From Desulfomonile tiedjei DSM 6799 (GTDB taxonomy: Bacteria > Desulfobacterota > Desulfomonilia > Desulfomonilales > Desulfomonilaceae), in NCBI RefSeq assembly GCF_000266945.1, contig NC_018025.1:4282001-4346000 (forward strand): DNA of 64,000 nt, read 5' to 3'. Every line of letters starts with the position of its first letter. The stretch's first letter is position 1. The translations under genes were made by a program, and so were the position numbers. Below the pieces are notes generated by a model, which made no database searches, was not told the origin of the DNA, and saw nothing but the letters and a program-made list of their open reading frames with translations. Shown here piece by piece: positions 43,199 to 52,661 of this stretch.

Positions 43199-45097
43199 TC
43201 ACTTCTCCGGAACGGACTTTATCTGCACCCGGGTTTGCATGCGGAATTCCTTGCCATCCCGGTATTTGACATCTGACGACACGTCCAATCGTTCTCGATC
43301 GCCGTAGAGCGCTTCAATGAGCTGTGAATATCGCTGTTCCACAAAACTACGCCGCACTTTGCGGGTTCGCGTCATCTCATCGTCATCTGCGTCCAATTCC
43401 TTGTGAAGCATGACAAACTTCTTGACGCGTGCGGCTTTAGGGAGTGACGCATTCGCCTCGGCCAACTCTTTGGCAATCAGGTCGTACACCTCGTCTTTCT
43501 GTGAAAGATCCGTGTATGTGGTGTACGTGATTTTTCTGTTTTCGGCCCATTTGCCCACATTCGGCATGTCTATGTTGATCATTGCCGCAACGAACGGCCG
43601 ATCCTTTCCCACAACCACCGCTTCTGCCACGAATATGCTGAATTTGAGCTTATTTTCGATCAACTGCGGGGAAAATTTGGTACCGTCATTGAGTTTTATG
43701 ACATCTTTCATGCGGTCGATCATGACCAGATGTCCGTCTTCATCCAGAATCCCCTGATCACCCGAATTCAGCCACCCGCCGGCCATGGTTTTCCGGGTCG
43801 CTTCCTCGTCTTTGTAGTAGCCTGCGAACACCGTTGGTCCACGAGTAAGAATCTCGCCTGAATCGGAAATCTTGATCTCCATTTCGGGTATGGGTCTGCC
43901 TACGGTGTGAAGCTTGATGTCCCCGTTTCTATGGGCCACCGAAATGCCCGAGGTTTCTGTCTGTCCGTAAATCTGTTTGATGTTAACCCCTAAAGCTTGG
44001 AACAGGTTGAAAATGTCAGGTCCGAGTGCTGCGCCTCCGGTGTACACGTTGCGAAGATGTGCGAGCCCGAAGTAATTTTTCAGGGATCGGAATATCAGGA
44101 AATAACAGACAAATTCCACTGACTTCCAAAACAATCCCAAGGACTTGTTTTCCAGCCTGCGTTGCGCAATCTTATATCCGAGCGGCATGCAGAAGCGGTA
44201 AAAGAAACGCTTGATCCATACCGCATCCTGAATTTTTACTTGAATGTCAGAGCAGATCTTTTCCCAGAAGCGAGGCGGAGCAAAAAGAATTTGCGGCCCA
44301 ATCTCTCTGATGTTTTCTGCAACGGTTTCGGGCTTTTCGGGAAAGTTGACAGTGAATCCTTTGTACAGATTCCAGGACACTGCGGTCATTTGTTCCCCTA
44401 CCCAGGGAAGCGGCAGAAACGAGACATGATTGTCCGTAGGATATGCAGGATCGATCACGTCGTAATTGGCAGCCATTTTGATCATGTTGTTATGGGTCAA
44501 CATGGCGCCCTTGGGGAGCCCTGTGGTGCCGGAGGTGTAGGCTATTATTGCCACGGTATCGCCGGTCAATTCATCGATATACTGCTGAAATAATTGTGGT
44601 TCGTGTCTGTCCAGATCCCGGCCCAAGTCCTGGACGGTTTTCAGCGGGATGATAAGGGGATCGTCATAGTGCCGCATACCTTTGGTATCGTCCACAATGA
44701 CTTTCCGTACACCCGGACACGAGTCCTTCAGTTCAAGAAACTTGTCCACCTGCTCTTGGTCTTCAGCCACCAGAAACACTGCATCGGAATGATTGATGAT
44801 GTATTTCACCTGGTCAATGTGGCTGTCAGGAAAAATCCCGACGGATGCGCCTCCCAAACACTGTATGGCAAGCTCCGAGTAGACCCATTCCGGACGGTTA
44901 TCGCCAAGGATCGCCAGTTTGTCTCCCTTCCGATACCCTAAAGCGACAAGCCCAAGTGCCAGAAATTTGACGTTCTGCAGATACTTCTGCCAGGTGACGG
45001 ATTGCCAAATGCCGAATTCTTTTTCGCGTAACGCAGGTCTGTCCGGACCGAACTTCGCTGCATTTTCACAGAGGAGAGAAGGAAGCGATAACGCCAT
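43199..45097 (-). CDS. Long-chain-type acyl-CoA synthetase (AMP-binding)
   Basis: 632 residues, an ATP-dependent acid:CoA ligase forming acyl-AMP. Motifs: AIIAYTSGTTGLPKGAML (P-loop), YGQTETSG, GWLNSGDQGILDEDGHLVMI and DRMKDVIKLNDGTKFSP. It is placed between livK and livG and ends one base from livG. In sulfate-reducing and related delta-proteobacteria this gene order is common, which suggests the transported ligand is an organic acid (aromatic, branched or fatty acid) activated on entry rather than an amino acid. A 490-bp gap and no good ribosome site before ATG 45097 suggest a separate promoter. Confidence 0.9.
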   Translation of the reverse strand: MALSLPSLLCENAAKFGPDRPALREKEFGIWQSVTWQKYLQNVKFLALGLVALGYRKGDKLAILGDNRPEWVYSELAIQCLGGASVGIFPDSHIDQVKYIINHSDAVFLVAEDQEQVDKFLELKDSCPGVRKVIVDDTKGMRHYDDPLIIPLKTVQDLGRDLDRHEPQLFQQYIDELTGDTVAIIAYTSGTTGLPKGAMLTHNNMIKMAANYDVIDPAYPTDNHVSFLPLPWVGEQMTAVSWNLYKGFTVNFPEKPETVAENIREIGPQILFAPPRFWEKICSDIQVKIQDAVWIKRFFYRFCMPLGYKIAQRRLENKSLGLFWKSVEFVCYFLIFRSLKNYFGLAHLRNVYTGGAALGPDIFNLFQALGVNIKQIYGQTETSGISVAHRNGDIKLHTVGRPIPEMEIKISDSGEILTRGPTVFAGYYKDEEATRKTMAGGWLNSGDQGILDEDGHLVMIDRMKDVIKLNDGTKFSPQLIENKLKFSIFVAEAVVVGKDRPFVAAMINIDMPNVGKWAENRKITYTTYTDLSQKDEVYDLIAKELAEANASLPKAARVKKFVMLHKELDADDDEMTRTRKVRRSFVEQRYSQLIEALYGDRERLDVSSDVKYRDGKEFRMQTRVQIKSVPEK

Positions 45098-45499
45098 TAG
45101 AGAACCGTCCGTAGATACTGATTTGTAGCAAATAGATTAAATCGACCTATCCTGTGTGCTGTTCTTGATGGCCTCAGTGCCCGGCGGATGAATGCATTTC
45201 TTTTCTTTTTGCTTTCCTCTTGGGTAGCTCCGGCATATCGAATCCCCGGATTCCCACACAGCAATACCGCGTCGGCGGAAAACTCTCTCTGACGTGGGGT
45301 TTCCACAGGCGTTAGAACATCGCGCCGCGCCTCTGGTGGTGACAGGCGTCCCTGCCTGCCAATTGGAGAACTCATAAAGGGAATGCGGCCTTAACTCATG
45401 TGTACTCCGCAGGTTAGCTGTCTCCTCAGAACAAATGACAGGAACAGACCTCATTCATCCGGCCATTTCCAAGAAATAGGACTCGTGCCTTCATGAAAT

Positions 45500-45536
45500 G
45501 TTAGGCCGGCAGAGACGCCGGCCTCTACCAGGGCAT
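45500..45536 (+). repeat. GC-core dispersed repeat, copy K (right arm only)
   Basis: TTAGGCCGGCAGAGACGCCGGCC then TCTACC (shown as GGCCGGCAGAGACGCCGGCC). Only the right hairpin arm is present. The rest of the 45098-45587 gap holds no gene; a short GGTGACAGGCGTCC near 45335 may be another trace. Confidence 0.6.
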
Positions 45537-45587
45537 GCGGGCCATTTAACGTCCTTGGGTAGTTCGTGGACTCCCCCCTGCAATTAC

Positions 45588-46757
45588 CTACTCGTCCAGC
45601 CTTATCCAATCGGAAGCAGGCTCGTAAATCTTCTTTCCTATGTTGGCTTTCCAGATTCTAGCAACAGGAAACTTGTTATCTTTGATCGTGTACGGTGCAG
45701 ACAATCCGCCGGTGTCAAAGTCTTTCAGAGACTGCAGCGCCTTCACCAGACCGTCACCATTCAGTTGACCGGCTTTGTCTGCTCGTTTGAGGCATTCCAC
45801 GAAGATGAGTCCTGTCATGAAACCCTGCATGTACGAATTATCGCGAAAAGCAACTTTGGGATAGGTCTTCTTCGTGTATTCCCTGATCTTCTTGATCATG
45901 GGAACATCTTCATTCCACCAGTACATGTAGGGATTCACAGCGAGATACCCTTCAGCCAGAGGTCCGAGATTATCTAAAAGCGTCTTGGTTGCGCCCCAGA
46001 AAGTGCCCATAAACTTGCACTGCATCCCGTAATCCCGGCACTGTTTGATTACTTCAGCAACAGGAGAAAGTACGAATCCCTGGAAAATCACGTAATCAGG
46101 CGCTTTACGTTTGAGGTCGAGCACCTGGGACGTCACGTCCACTGCGCCGACTGCTGCAACCTCTTCCGCGACAAGATCAAGTTTCAGCTTTTTGCACATT
46201 TCCCTTGCATACGGAATGGGATCTTTGCCGAACTCGGTATCGCTATAGAAAAAGGCAACTTTGGCCCCGGGCTTTTCCTTTTCGATGAACTTGAGCAGAA
46301 TCCCAAACATGTCGCTATACGTCGGACCAGGCACAAATACGAACGGGTTTGCTGCGGGATCGGCAAGTTCGCCGGAAAAAGATGTCGATGAGTACAGGAC
46401 TTTGTACCGCTTGATTTCCGGAGACATGGCTTTCCCGAGTCCCGTGCTCTCGCCGTACATGATGAGCGGATTGTCTCTGGACATAATTCTCTTAAATGCC
46501 GCGGTGGCAACATCTAACTGATACTGGCCGTCTTCCATAATGTACTTGATTTTCTTTCCATTGATTCCACCGTCTTCATTGGCCATCATGAGTGCATCTT
46601 CCAGGCCCGCATTGATGTTCACTCCTGCAAATGCGAACCGGCCGGTTATGGGCTGAACGGCTCCCACCTTGATCTCCTGGGCAAACACGAGCCCTGCGGC
46701 CAAGAGACACGCGAGGAATACGGCGAGCATAATTGAAGGCAGTCTTCTTCTCATCAT
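45588..46757 (-). CDS. livK: Branched-chain ABC transporter, periplasmic binding protein LivK type
   Basis: ATG 46757 follows AAGGAGTTTCG. The 389-residue protein has a signal peptide (LPSIMLAVFLACLLAAGLVFA) and the LivJ/LivK fold: IKVGAVQPITGRFAFAG, MANEDGGINGKKIKY, GESTGLGKAMSPEIK and VFVPGPTYSDMFGILL. It binds the substrate in the periplasm and hands it to LivHM. Family members bind branched amino acids, aromatic acids, urea and others, so the ligand is not fixed by sequence. Confidence 0.92.
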   Translation of the reverse strand: MMRRRLPSIMLAVFLACLLAAGLVFAQEIKVGAVQPITGRFAFAGVNINAGLEDALMMANEDGGINGKKIKYIMEDGQYQLDVATAAFKRIMSRDNPLIMYGESTGLGKAMSPEIKRYKVLYSSTSFSGELADPAANPFVFVPGPTYSDMFGILLKFIEKEKPGAKVAFFYSDTEFGKDPIPYAREMCKKLKLDLVAEEVAAVGAVDVTSQVLDLKRKAPDYVIFQGFVLSPVAEVIKQCRDYGMQCKFMGTFWGATKTLLDNLGPLAEGYLAVNPYMYWWNEDVPMIKKIREYTKKTYPKVAFRDNSYMQGFMTGLIFVECLKRADKAGQLNGDGLVKALQSLKDFDTGGLSAPYTIKDNKFPVARIWKANIGKKIYEPASDWIRLDE

Positions 46758-46904
46758 CGAAACTCCTTTCGCTGGTGGATCTGTAACGAGAACGCCCTCG
46801 GCAGGACGCCGAAACAGCAATGCAAAGAAATACCCATCACGGAAGGCTTGGGTCCCCAAAGGATTGAATGGATGAATACGACGAATGACTTCACTCTCGA
46901 TCCT

Positions 46905-47948
46905 TCAATAGGAAAATGGCCATAGGCTGAAGAAACTCTTGGTCCGATTCCATATCTCCGCTAACCCGTGCGGCTCAAAAATGAGGAATGAGACAATCAA
47001 CGTGCCAAAGATCACATCTTTCATGGGAATGAATAACTGGTCCATTCCGGGGAACCAATCCTTGGCCGCACCCGTGAACACATTGAGCAGCTCAGGAACC
47101 AGGGTCATAAAAATTGCGCCAAAAATCGACCCAAGTACCGTCCCCAATCCTCCCACGATCACCATGGCCAGATACTGAATTGAGAGACCGAAAGGGAAAT
47201 GCTCGGGAGTGACCACTTTCATGAAGGCAACCCACAGGCCACCGGTTATTCCTGCATAGAAAGAGCTGAGAGCGAAAGCAGCGAGTTTGTAACGAAACAG
47301 GTTGATGCCCATGATTTCTGCGGCTAAATCTCTGTCACGTATGGCAACAAACGCCCTACCCCACCGGGTTCTAACCAGATTGCGTGCAAAAAACACTGCA
47401 AAGACGACAAGGGCGAGCGTTATGAAATAGAAGCTCCGCTCTGTGTCAAATACAAACCCTCCCAATTCCGGAGGAGGCACGTTGATCCCGCGAATACCTT
47501 TGGTCATGGATTCCCAATGTACAAAGGTGAATTCGAGAATGAACTGAGCGGCAAGTGTCGCGATGACCAGGTAGAGACCTTTGACACGCAATGAAGGAAT
47601 GCCGATCACCATGCCCACCCCGGCCGATATGAATCCTGCAATTGGTAAAGCCACCCAGAATGGCAGGTTCAGCCGCGTCATGAGTATGGCCGTGGCGTAT
47701 CCCCCCACTCCGATAAAAGCGGCGTGACCGAGGGAAATCTGTCCCGTAAAACCCGTGAGCAAATTGAGTCCCACGGCTCCAATGATGGCGAAGCCGATGA
47801 TGTTTGCGAGATAGAGCATGTAAGAATCGGCCAGCAACGGAAAAGCCAACAAAAACAAGAAGAGTGCGGCCAGCCAGAATTTGACAAACCAGGTCTGGAA
47901 TATTTTTTCATCTTCCAGGTACGATTCCTTGAAATCACCGCACCGCAT
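46905..47948 (-). CDS. livM: Branched-chain ABC transporter permease LivM type
   Basis: 347 residues with about nine membrane segments; the motif GLNLLTGFTGQISLGHAAFIGVGGY (core TGFTGQISLGHAAF) and AIRDRDLAAEIMGINLFRYKLAAFALSSFYAG (core RDRDLAAEIMGIN, the ATPase contact loop) are typical. ATG 47948 follows AAGAGGGCGCGT. It is located between livH and livK with 64 bp and 147 bp gaps. Confidence 0.94.
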   Translation of the reverse strand: MRCGDFKESYLEDEKIFQTWFVKFWLAALFLFLLAFPLLADSYMLYLANIIGFAIIGAVGLNLLTGFTGQISLGHAAFIGVGGYATAILMTRLNLPFWVALPIAGFISAGVGMVIGIPSLRVKGLYLVIATLAAQFILEFTFVHWESMTKGIRGINVPPPELGGFVFDTERSFYFITLALVVFAVFFARNLVRTRWGRAFVAIRDRDLAAEIMGINLFRYKLAAFALSSFYAGITGGLWVAFMKVVTPEHFPFGLSIQYLAMVIVGGLGTVLGSIFGAIFMTLVPELLNVFTGAAKDWFPGMDQLFIPMKDVIFGTLIVSFLIFEPHGLAEIWNRTKSFFSLWPFSY

Positions 47949-48012
47949 ACGCGCCCTCTTACCCGAATGTGAATATTTATGCTCTGAGAGTTAAATCATC
48001 TGTTGTCGAAGG

Positions 48013-48897
48013 TCAGACTCTCTCTATGATCGGTTTTCCGAAAATACCGTAGGGTCGAATCATAATGATGATTACCAGTACGACGAAGGGGACCACTTCT
48101 TTAACACCGCCACCGAAATACGAATCGAGATACACCCCGGCAAAGTTCTCCAGTAGTCCGATGATGAAGCCCCCGACGATTGCACCCACTATGCTGTCCA
48201 GCCCTCCCAAGATTATGACCGACAGCACTTTGAGGCCTATATGCCCCAGGTGAATGCTGATTCCGCTGATGTTGCCTATGATGACCCCACCCACTGCTGC
48301 TGCAATGGCTGCAAAGCTCCAGGAAATGGCAAATACTCTCTTTACGCTGATCCCCATTGATAGAGCCGCCTGCTGATTTGCCGCAGTAGCTCTCATGGCA
48401 AGGCCGGTACGGGTATAACGAAAAATGCACGTGAACAGAATCGTGAAGATGATTGCAGAAATAAACCCCCAGAGGAGCCCTGAAGGGACAATGGCAAACC
48501 CGAGGTCCAGCGGTTGAGGGGGGAAAATGCGAGGAAAACTGCGATATTCAGGGGACCAAATCATATGAGTCAATCCCTTGAGAATACTCCCTAATCCGAT
48601 TGTCACCATGATTACCGATATGATGGGCTCACCGATAAGAGGCCTGAGCATGAGCCGCTCCACGATTATTCCCAGGAAAGCGGCAAACAAAAGTGTGCCA
48701 ATGAAAGCGACGGAAAATGGAAGGGAAAGATACGTCAGCCCTGTGAAGCATATGAACGCCCCCACGGTCATGAATTCACCCGTCGCCAGATTCAGGATGC
48801 TCGTAGCCTTATAAATGAGCACAAACCCCAGAGCGATCAAACCGTAAACGCCCCCCGCGGCCAATCCGCTCACAATAATCTGTGGGATAATGTCCAT
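48013..48897 (-). CDS. livH: Branched-chain ABC transporter permease LivH type
   Basis: ATG 48897 is placed by GGAGATGAC. The 294-residue permease has eight or so helices; VSGLAAGGVYGLIALGFVLIY, NLATGEFMTVGAF, MRATAANQQAALSMGI and KVLSVIILGGLDSIVGAIVGG are LivH hallmarks. First gene of the transporter group (livH-livM-livK-acyl-CoA synthetase-livG-livF). The gap upstream to 49340 has nothing I recognise. Confidence 0.94.
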   Translation of the reverse strand: MDIIPQIIVSGLAAGGVYGLIALGFVLIYKATSILNLATGEFMTVGAFICFTGLTYLSLPFSVAFIGTLLFAAFLGIIVERLMLRPLIGEPIISVIMVTIGLGSILKGLTHMIWSPEYRSFPRIFPPQPLDLGFAIVPSGLLWGFISAIIFTILFTCIFRYTRTGLAMRATAANQQAALSMGISVKRVFAISWSFAAIAAAVGGVIIGNISGISIHLGHIGLKVLSVIILGGLDSIVGAIVGGFIIGLLENFAGVYLDSYFGGGVKEVVPFVVLVIIIMIRPYGIFGKPIIERV

Positions 48898-49340
48898 GTC
48901 ATCTCCAGAAAAAAGTAAACAGAAAGCCCGATTGTCAGGGAAGGGAATCAGAAGGTAACTATTCGACGTCCGACACAAAATAGTCTGAGTAAATTACCCG
49001 GAAATGGGTACAGGGGCAACATTAAACGAAAATCACTGCAGGTTCAAGTACAAACCTTTCCAGTTTGTAAAGCTTTGTCCGAGTGGCATTTTGATCTACT
49101 GGTTCTGCAGGTGGGGAGACCTCGGAACATGTCATGGTCAACGCACTTATAATCGCATTTATCATTGAGCGGATTTGCTTCGACGCCGTCCCGAGCGGCC
49201 GGATTAACATACGGTTATGCATTTTCACACCTTGCTTTTCGTATTCCACTCCTTATTAATACCTTAGATCTCTGGTGAGATTAAACAGAAAACAGGATCG
49301 ACAGGTTTTCTCGCCAGAGATGGGAAAAGGAGACATTCAC

Positions 49341-50069
49341 ATGAAATCCAAAGAGGTGTTCTTTAATCCATTCCGGCTATTAAGCCCCAAACTGGATGCA
49401 GAGGCATCACGTCTAGAGCAGCTATACGAAACACCACCCACTGAAATAACCTGCCTCGAAGAGGGTCTGGTAATAATGCTTAGCAAGCTGGAGACCCTTG
49501 CCGAACTGGCCTTCAAGACTTTGCTATCAGGCGATCCGAGCCTACTCGAGCAGGGTAAGGTTATTGCCCATGAGGTCCATGCAGAGGAGAAGAGTCTCAC
49601 AGGCGCAATTGTATGTTATCCGCAAACCACGGGTCCCGTGCTGAAGACGGTGATCCTGTTTCCGGGAAGGTTGGAGAGGATCGGCGATTTTATGGAAAAT
49701 ATCCTCAACTGCAGCCTCATAAAGTCTCGGGACGGAATTGTTTTCAGCGACAAGGCCATCGAAGAGCTCACAGAAACATTCAAGACGCTTACCGGCATAT
49801 TCCGGAAACTCAGGGACACGATTCTGAATCCCTCTCCGGATGTCTTGAATGAGCTGTTATCTGAGGAAAAGCGGTTGGCTCAAATGAACCTCGAATTTGC
49901 ATTCGCGCATGAGGAGCGTTTGGTTGATGGAACTTGTTTGCCCAAGGCGTCTTCGTTGTATCTGGATATTCTGGATTCCGTAAGGAATGCATGCAGGCAT
50001 CTCATTCTCATGACCGAGAGCCTGCTGACTCTGGTGAGCACCGACGGCAGACCTGCAGGAAATGTGTAG
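49341..50069 (+). CDS. PhoU-like helical protein
   Basis: ATG 49341 follows AAAAGGAGACATTCAC. The 242-residue all-helical protein has repeated EEGLVIMLSKLETLAELA / RLERIGDFMENI and RLAQMNLEFAFAHEERL segments. The E..RIGD..ENI signature is that of PhoU and of the PhoU-like C-terminal domain of Na+/phosphate cotransporters, where it binds metal clusters. No phosphate transporter or two-component gene is adjacent. The role may be in phosphate sensing, but family assignment is by pattern only. Confidence 0.65.
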   Translation: MKSKEVFFNPFRLLSPKLDAEASRLEQLYETPPTEITCLEEGLVIMLSKLETLAELAFKTLLSGDPSLLEQGKVIAHEVHAEEKSLTGAIVCYPQTTGPVLKTVILFPGRLERIGDFMENILNCSLIKSRDGIVFSDKAIEELTETFKTLTGIFRKLRDTILNPSPDVLNELLSEEKRLAQMNLEFAFAHEERLVDGTCLPKASSLYLDILDSVRNACRHLILMTESLLTLVSTDGRPAGNV

Positions 50070-50104
50070 AATATCCTGCAATATCAATCAACTTCAGAGT
50101 AATG

Positions 50105-50138
50105 AGAGGCTGGGAACCTCAAAAAGGTCCCCAACCTC
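50105..50138. terminator. Hairpin between convergent genes
   Basis: GAGGCTGGGAACC and GGTCCCCAACCTC form a stem with a TCAAAAA loop (G-U pairs allowed), 36 bp after the PhoU-like stop and 24 bp from the radical SAM stop on the other strand. There is no clear U-run, so factor dependence or a merely structural role is possible. Confidence 0.5.
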
Positions 50139-50161
50139 GGGGGCCGGTAAATTCAACTGTT

Positions 50162-51529
50162 TCAGTCTGGAATTTCTGGAGAATTCCTCTTGCGATATGT
50201 TTTCAGCCTCTTTTCATAATGTGACCACAACGCTCGATAAGCACCGGGAATTATGCCCCGATCCTGAAATGATTTCATGATTTTCGTTGATATCACTGAT
50301 TTTTCCTGGGAAGAGAGTCGATCTTTCATTTTATCGAATTCCCGAACTTCCGAATACATCACCATGGGAATACAGCCGGTAGAAGGCCGGGGGAACGCTT
50401 TGCATGCCCGCTTATAGATTTCCGGAAAAGGTTCGTCTTTGATATTGCCGAAGGAAATCTGGGTAGCCTCACACGGTTGAACTTCGCCGGTGGAGGTTAT
50501 AAACAGGTATTCAAACCTGCATTGGCAGCCCAGTGCAGGGTCTTTTTCCAGCCACGTGGAAAGCCCGTTCAACGGCGGGTATGCTTGATATGCGGGATCT
50601 TTGAACAGGTCTTTTTGCAGTTGTTCCAGAATCGGGCTATGGGGAATGACACCACGGCATGCTTCCCGGCCTGAAGGCTTCAGTTCCATTACTCTGATCT
50701 CCGCCACCCCGAGATCTCTCGCCAGATTGTAAAATTTCTTGAACTCTTCGGGATCCAGAAAGTCCGGCGGCGGTACCAGAGACAGGCATGTGTACACACC
50801 CGCATTCTTGAAGTGTTCGATTGCTTTGCACGCGTTTTGAAAAGCCTCAGGATTTCCCCTCATCTTATTGTGGATCTCGGGGCGATAATGGTCGAGGCTG
50901 ACCCATACTCCGAATAACCCGTTTTGTTTCAGCTCGGCAGCGTTCTCCGCAGTAACGCCGTACCCCGTGGTAAACATCCACAGGCAAGTATCCTTACTCA
51001 CATGTTTCACCAGACGAAGAAAACGATCGTAACGATACATGGGCTCCCCGCCGTGAAGAATGAGCGTTGCAACACCGAGATTCTCCACCTGACGAATGGT
51101 GTTTTTCAGCAACTCTTCATCAAGGTCCGTATCAAGATTGTGTTTTGCATTCGTGGAGCAGAACGCGCATGAGTACGGGCAGCAATTCGTGGTGGAAATC
51201 GAGACTATGCCTGATGGCAGGCCGGTCAAATCCAAGTTATTGATATAATTCGAGATGCGTTTATAGAAAGCCGGGCTGGGAAAGGGCGGAAAAGTACTAT
51301 CCAGAAGCACTTTGTCTCCAAACCTGACCATATGACGATACCTGAGCACAGTTTTCTGAAGGAAAGACAGTTTTATGAAATTGAAAAACGCATCCCCGAA
51401 GCTGACTCCTTTGGCTTTTCTTATAACCCGGTTTCGCGTGTCAAAAAGGGCCTGCAGGGCATTCGCAAATATCTTCAGATTCGTAATATGAACTGGCAAG
51501 CCGGTAATATTCGAGAATAATGGTGCCAT
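50162..51529 (-). CDS. Radical SAM protein with SPASM-like C-terminus
   Basis: ATG 51529 follows AAGGAGACTTC. The 455-residue protein has an N-terminal helical region of about 110 residues, then the [4Fe-4S] motif CCPYSCAFCS (CX3CX2C), HGGEPMYR, WMFTTGYG, VWVSLDHYRPEIHNKMRG and, at the end, CQCRFEYLFITSTGEVQPCEA...GNI and a later Cys, the form of a SPASM/twitch auxiliary cluster. Many such enzymes modify peptides or act on lipids and hopanoids. No precursor peptide or transporter is adjacent. Substrate unknown. Confidence 0.85.
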   Translation of the reverse strand: MAPLFSNITGLPVHITNLKIFANALQALFDTRNRVIRKAKGVSFGDAFFNFIKLSFLQKTVLRYRHMVRFGDKVLLDSTFPPFPSPAFYKRISNYINNLDLTGLPSGIVSISTTNCCPYSCAFCSTNAKHNLDTDLDEELLKNTIRQVENLGVATLILHGGEPMYRYDRFLRLVKHVSKDTCLWMFTTGYGVTAENAAELKQNGLFGVWVSLDHYRPEIHNKMRGNPEAFQNACKAIEHFKNAGVYTCLSLVPPPDFLDPEEFKKFYNLARDLGVAEIRVMELKPSGREACRGVIPHSPILEQLQKDLFKDPAYQAYPPLNGLSTWLEKDPALGCQCRFEYLFITSTGEVQPCEATQISFGNIKDEPFPEIYKRACKAFPRPSTGCIPMVMYSEVREFDKMKDRLSSQEKSVISTKIMKSFQDRGIIPGAYRALWSHYEKRLKTYRKRNSPEIPD

Positions 51530-51731
51530 GAAGTCTCCTTGACCTACAAAGATGAAGAACCGCTTTCCAAACCGCAAACCGCGATATTTCTTGGATACCA
51601 TGATCGACAGCCGTACTCAATATGAAGCTGTATGTTGTGTGGATACGGCACAGTAGGTCTGGCAAGAAAGCGATTTCCTGACATTTGCTCGATTGCCGGG
51701 CTTTTTTGCTGTGATTAAAAGCAGTTGACAT

Positions 51732-51882
51732 AATTTCTGACCTTTGAACAGCCTACCCCATATAAGGAACGGTAGCCCGGCACCCCTGCTTGGCCGAACT
51801 GATTGATTTGTTATGAAAAATGTGCCGGCACGGAGGCCGGCACCCACCAATTTTCGAGAAGCGCTTTTCGCAGAATTCTGAC
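51732..51882 (-). repeat. GC-core dispersed repeat, copy L (minus, full length)
   Basis: TTTCTGACCTTTGAACAGCC, GGTAGCCCGGCACCCCTGCT, GTGCCGGCAC, GGAGGCCGGCACCCACCAAT and GCGCTTTTCGCAGAATTCTG. The inverse of copies D and F. It occupies the middle of the 51530-52037 gap. Confidence 0.78.
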
Positions 51883-52037
51883 ATTTGCAGTAAAAGCAAA
51901 ACCGCACGAGCATGTCCGACAAAGGCTGCTTTCCTGATAACGTGTTTGAGTGGACATTTACATAAAAGGGCATACCCCATCTTGACGAGGGCCATCTGAA
52001 CCTATATCTCTAGAAGAGAATTCAGTTCGGAGGAAAA

Positions 52038-52661
52038 ATGACGCAGGATACCAGGATACCATCCGACAAGGTTATTGAGGAGCTGGAAGGAAAGATAGCT
52101 GCAAATCCGGATTCCGGGGGGGCTCATTATAATTTGGGATTGGCCTTGTTCCAACGAGGCGAGTGGGATCGTGCCATCCAAGAATTTCAGGCCGCACTGA
52201 AAAGTCAGCCCGGCTTAATGGAAGCTCGTGTAAATATAGCTGGAGTCCTCCTCCAAAAAGGCGAATACGATCAATGCATAGAGCAGAGTCTCAAAGCGCT
52301 CGAGTTCCGACCCGATCTGATAGAGGCTTGCATAAATATCGGTCTTGCATTTATGCACAAAGGCATGGTGCAACAAGCAGTTCACAGTTTCGAGAAGGCT
52401 CTGAGTATCAATACCGATTCGATTATCGCGCATGTGAATCTGGGAAACGCTTATCTGACGCTGGGGAATTTTGAAAAAAGTGTGGAGCACTTTCTGCGGG
52501 CAGTGGAGATCAACCCGCAGTTCGGTATGTCCCACAATAATCTCGCAGTGGCTTACATGCATAAGGGCGACAAGGAAAAAGCACGAGAGTACGTTGACAA
52601 AGCGTTAGCACTGGGGTACCCGGTGCATCCGGAATTCCTCGAGACTATTCGTCAGGATTAG
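52038..52661 (+). CDS. Tetratricopeptide-repeat protein
   Basis: ATG 52038 follows TCGGAGGAAAA. The 207-residue protein contains about five TPR units (e.g. GGAHYNLGLALFQRGEWDRA, ARVNIAGVLLQKGEYDQC, ACINIGLAFMHKGMVQQA, AHVNLGNAYLTLGNFEKS, SHNNLAVAYMHKGDKEKA), which build a protein-binding superhelix. No signal peptide. Stop overlaps by 17 bp with the stop region of the convergent gene at 52645. Partners unknown. Confidence 0.85.
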   Translation: MTQDTRIPSDKVIEELEGKIAANPDSGGAHYNLGLALFQRGEWDRAIQEFQAALKSQPGLMEARVNIAGVLLQKGEYDQCIEQSLKALEFRPDLIEACINIGLAFMHKGMVQQAVHSFEKALSINTDSIIAHVNLGNAYLTLGNFEKSVEHFLRAVEINPQFGMSHNNLAVAYMHKGDKEKAREYVDKALALGYPVHPEFLETIRQD

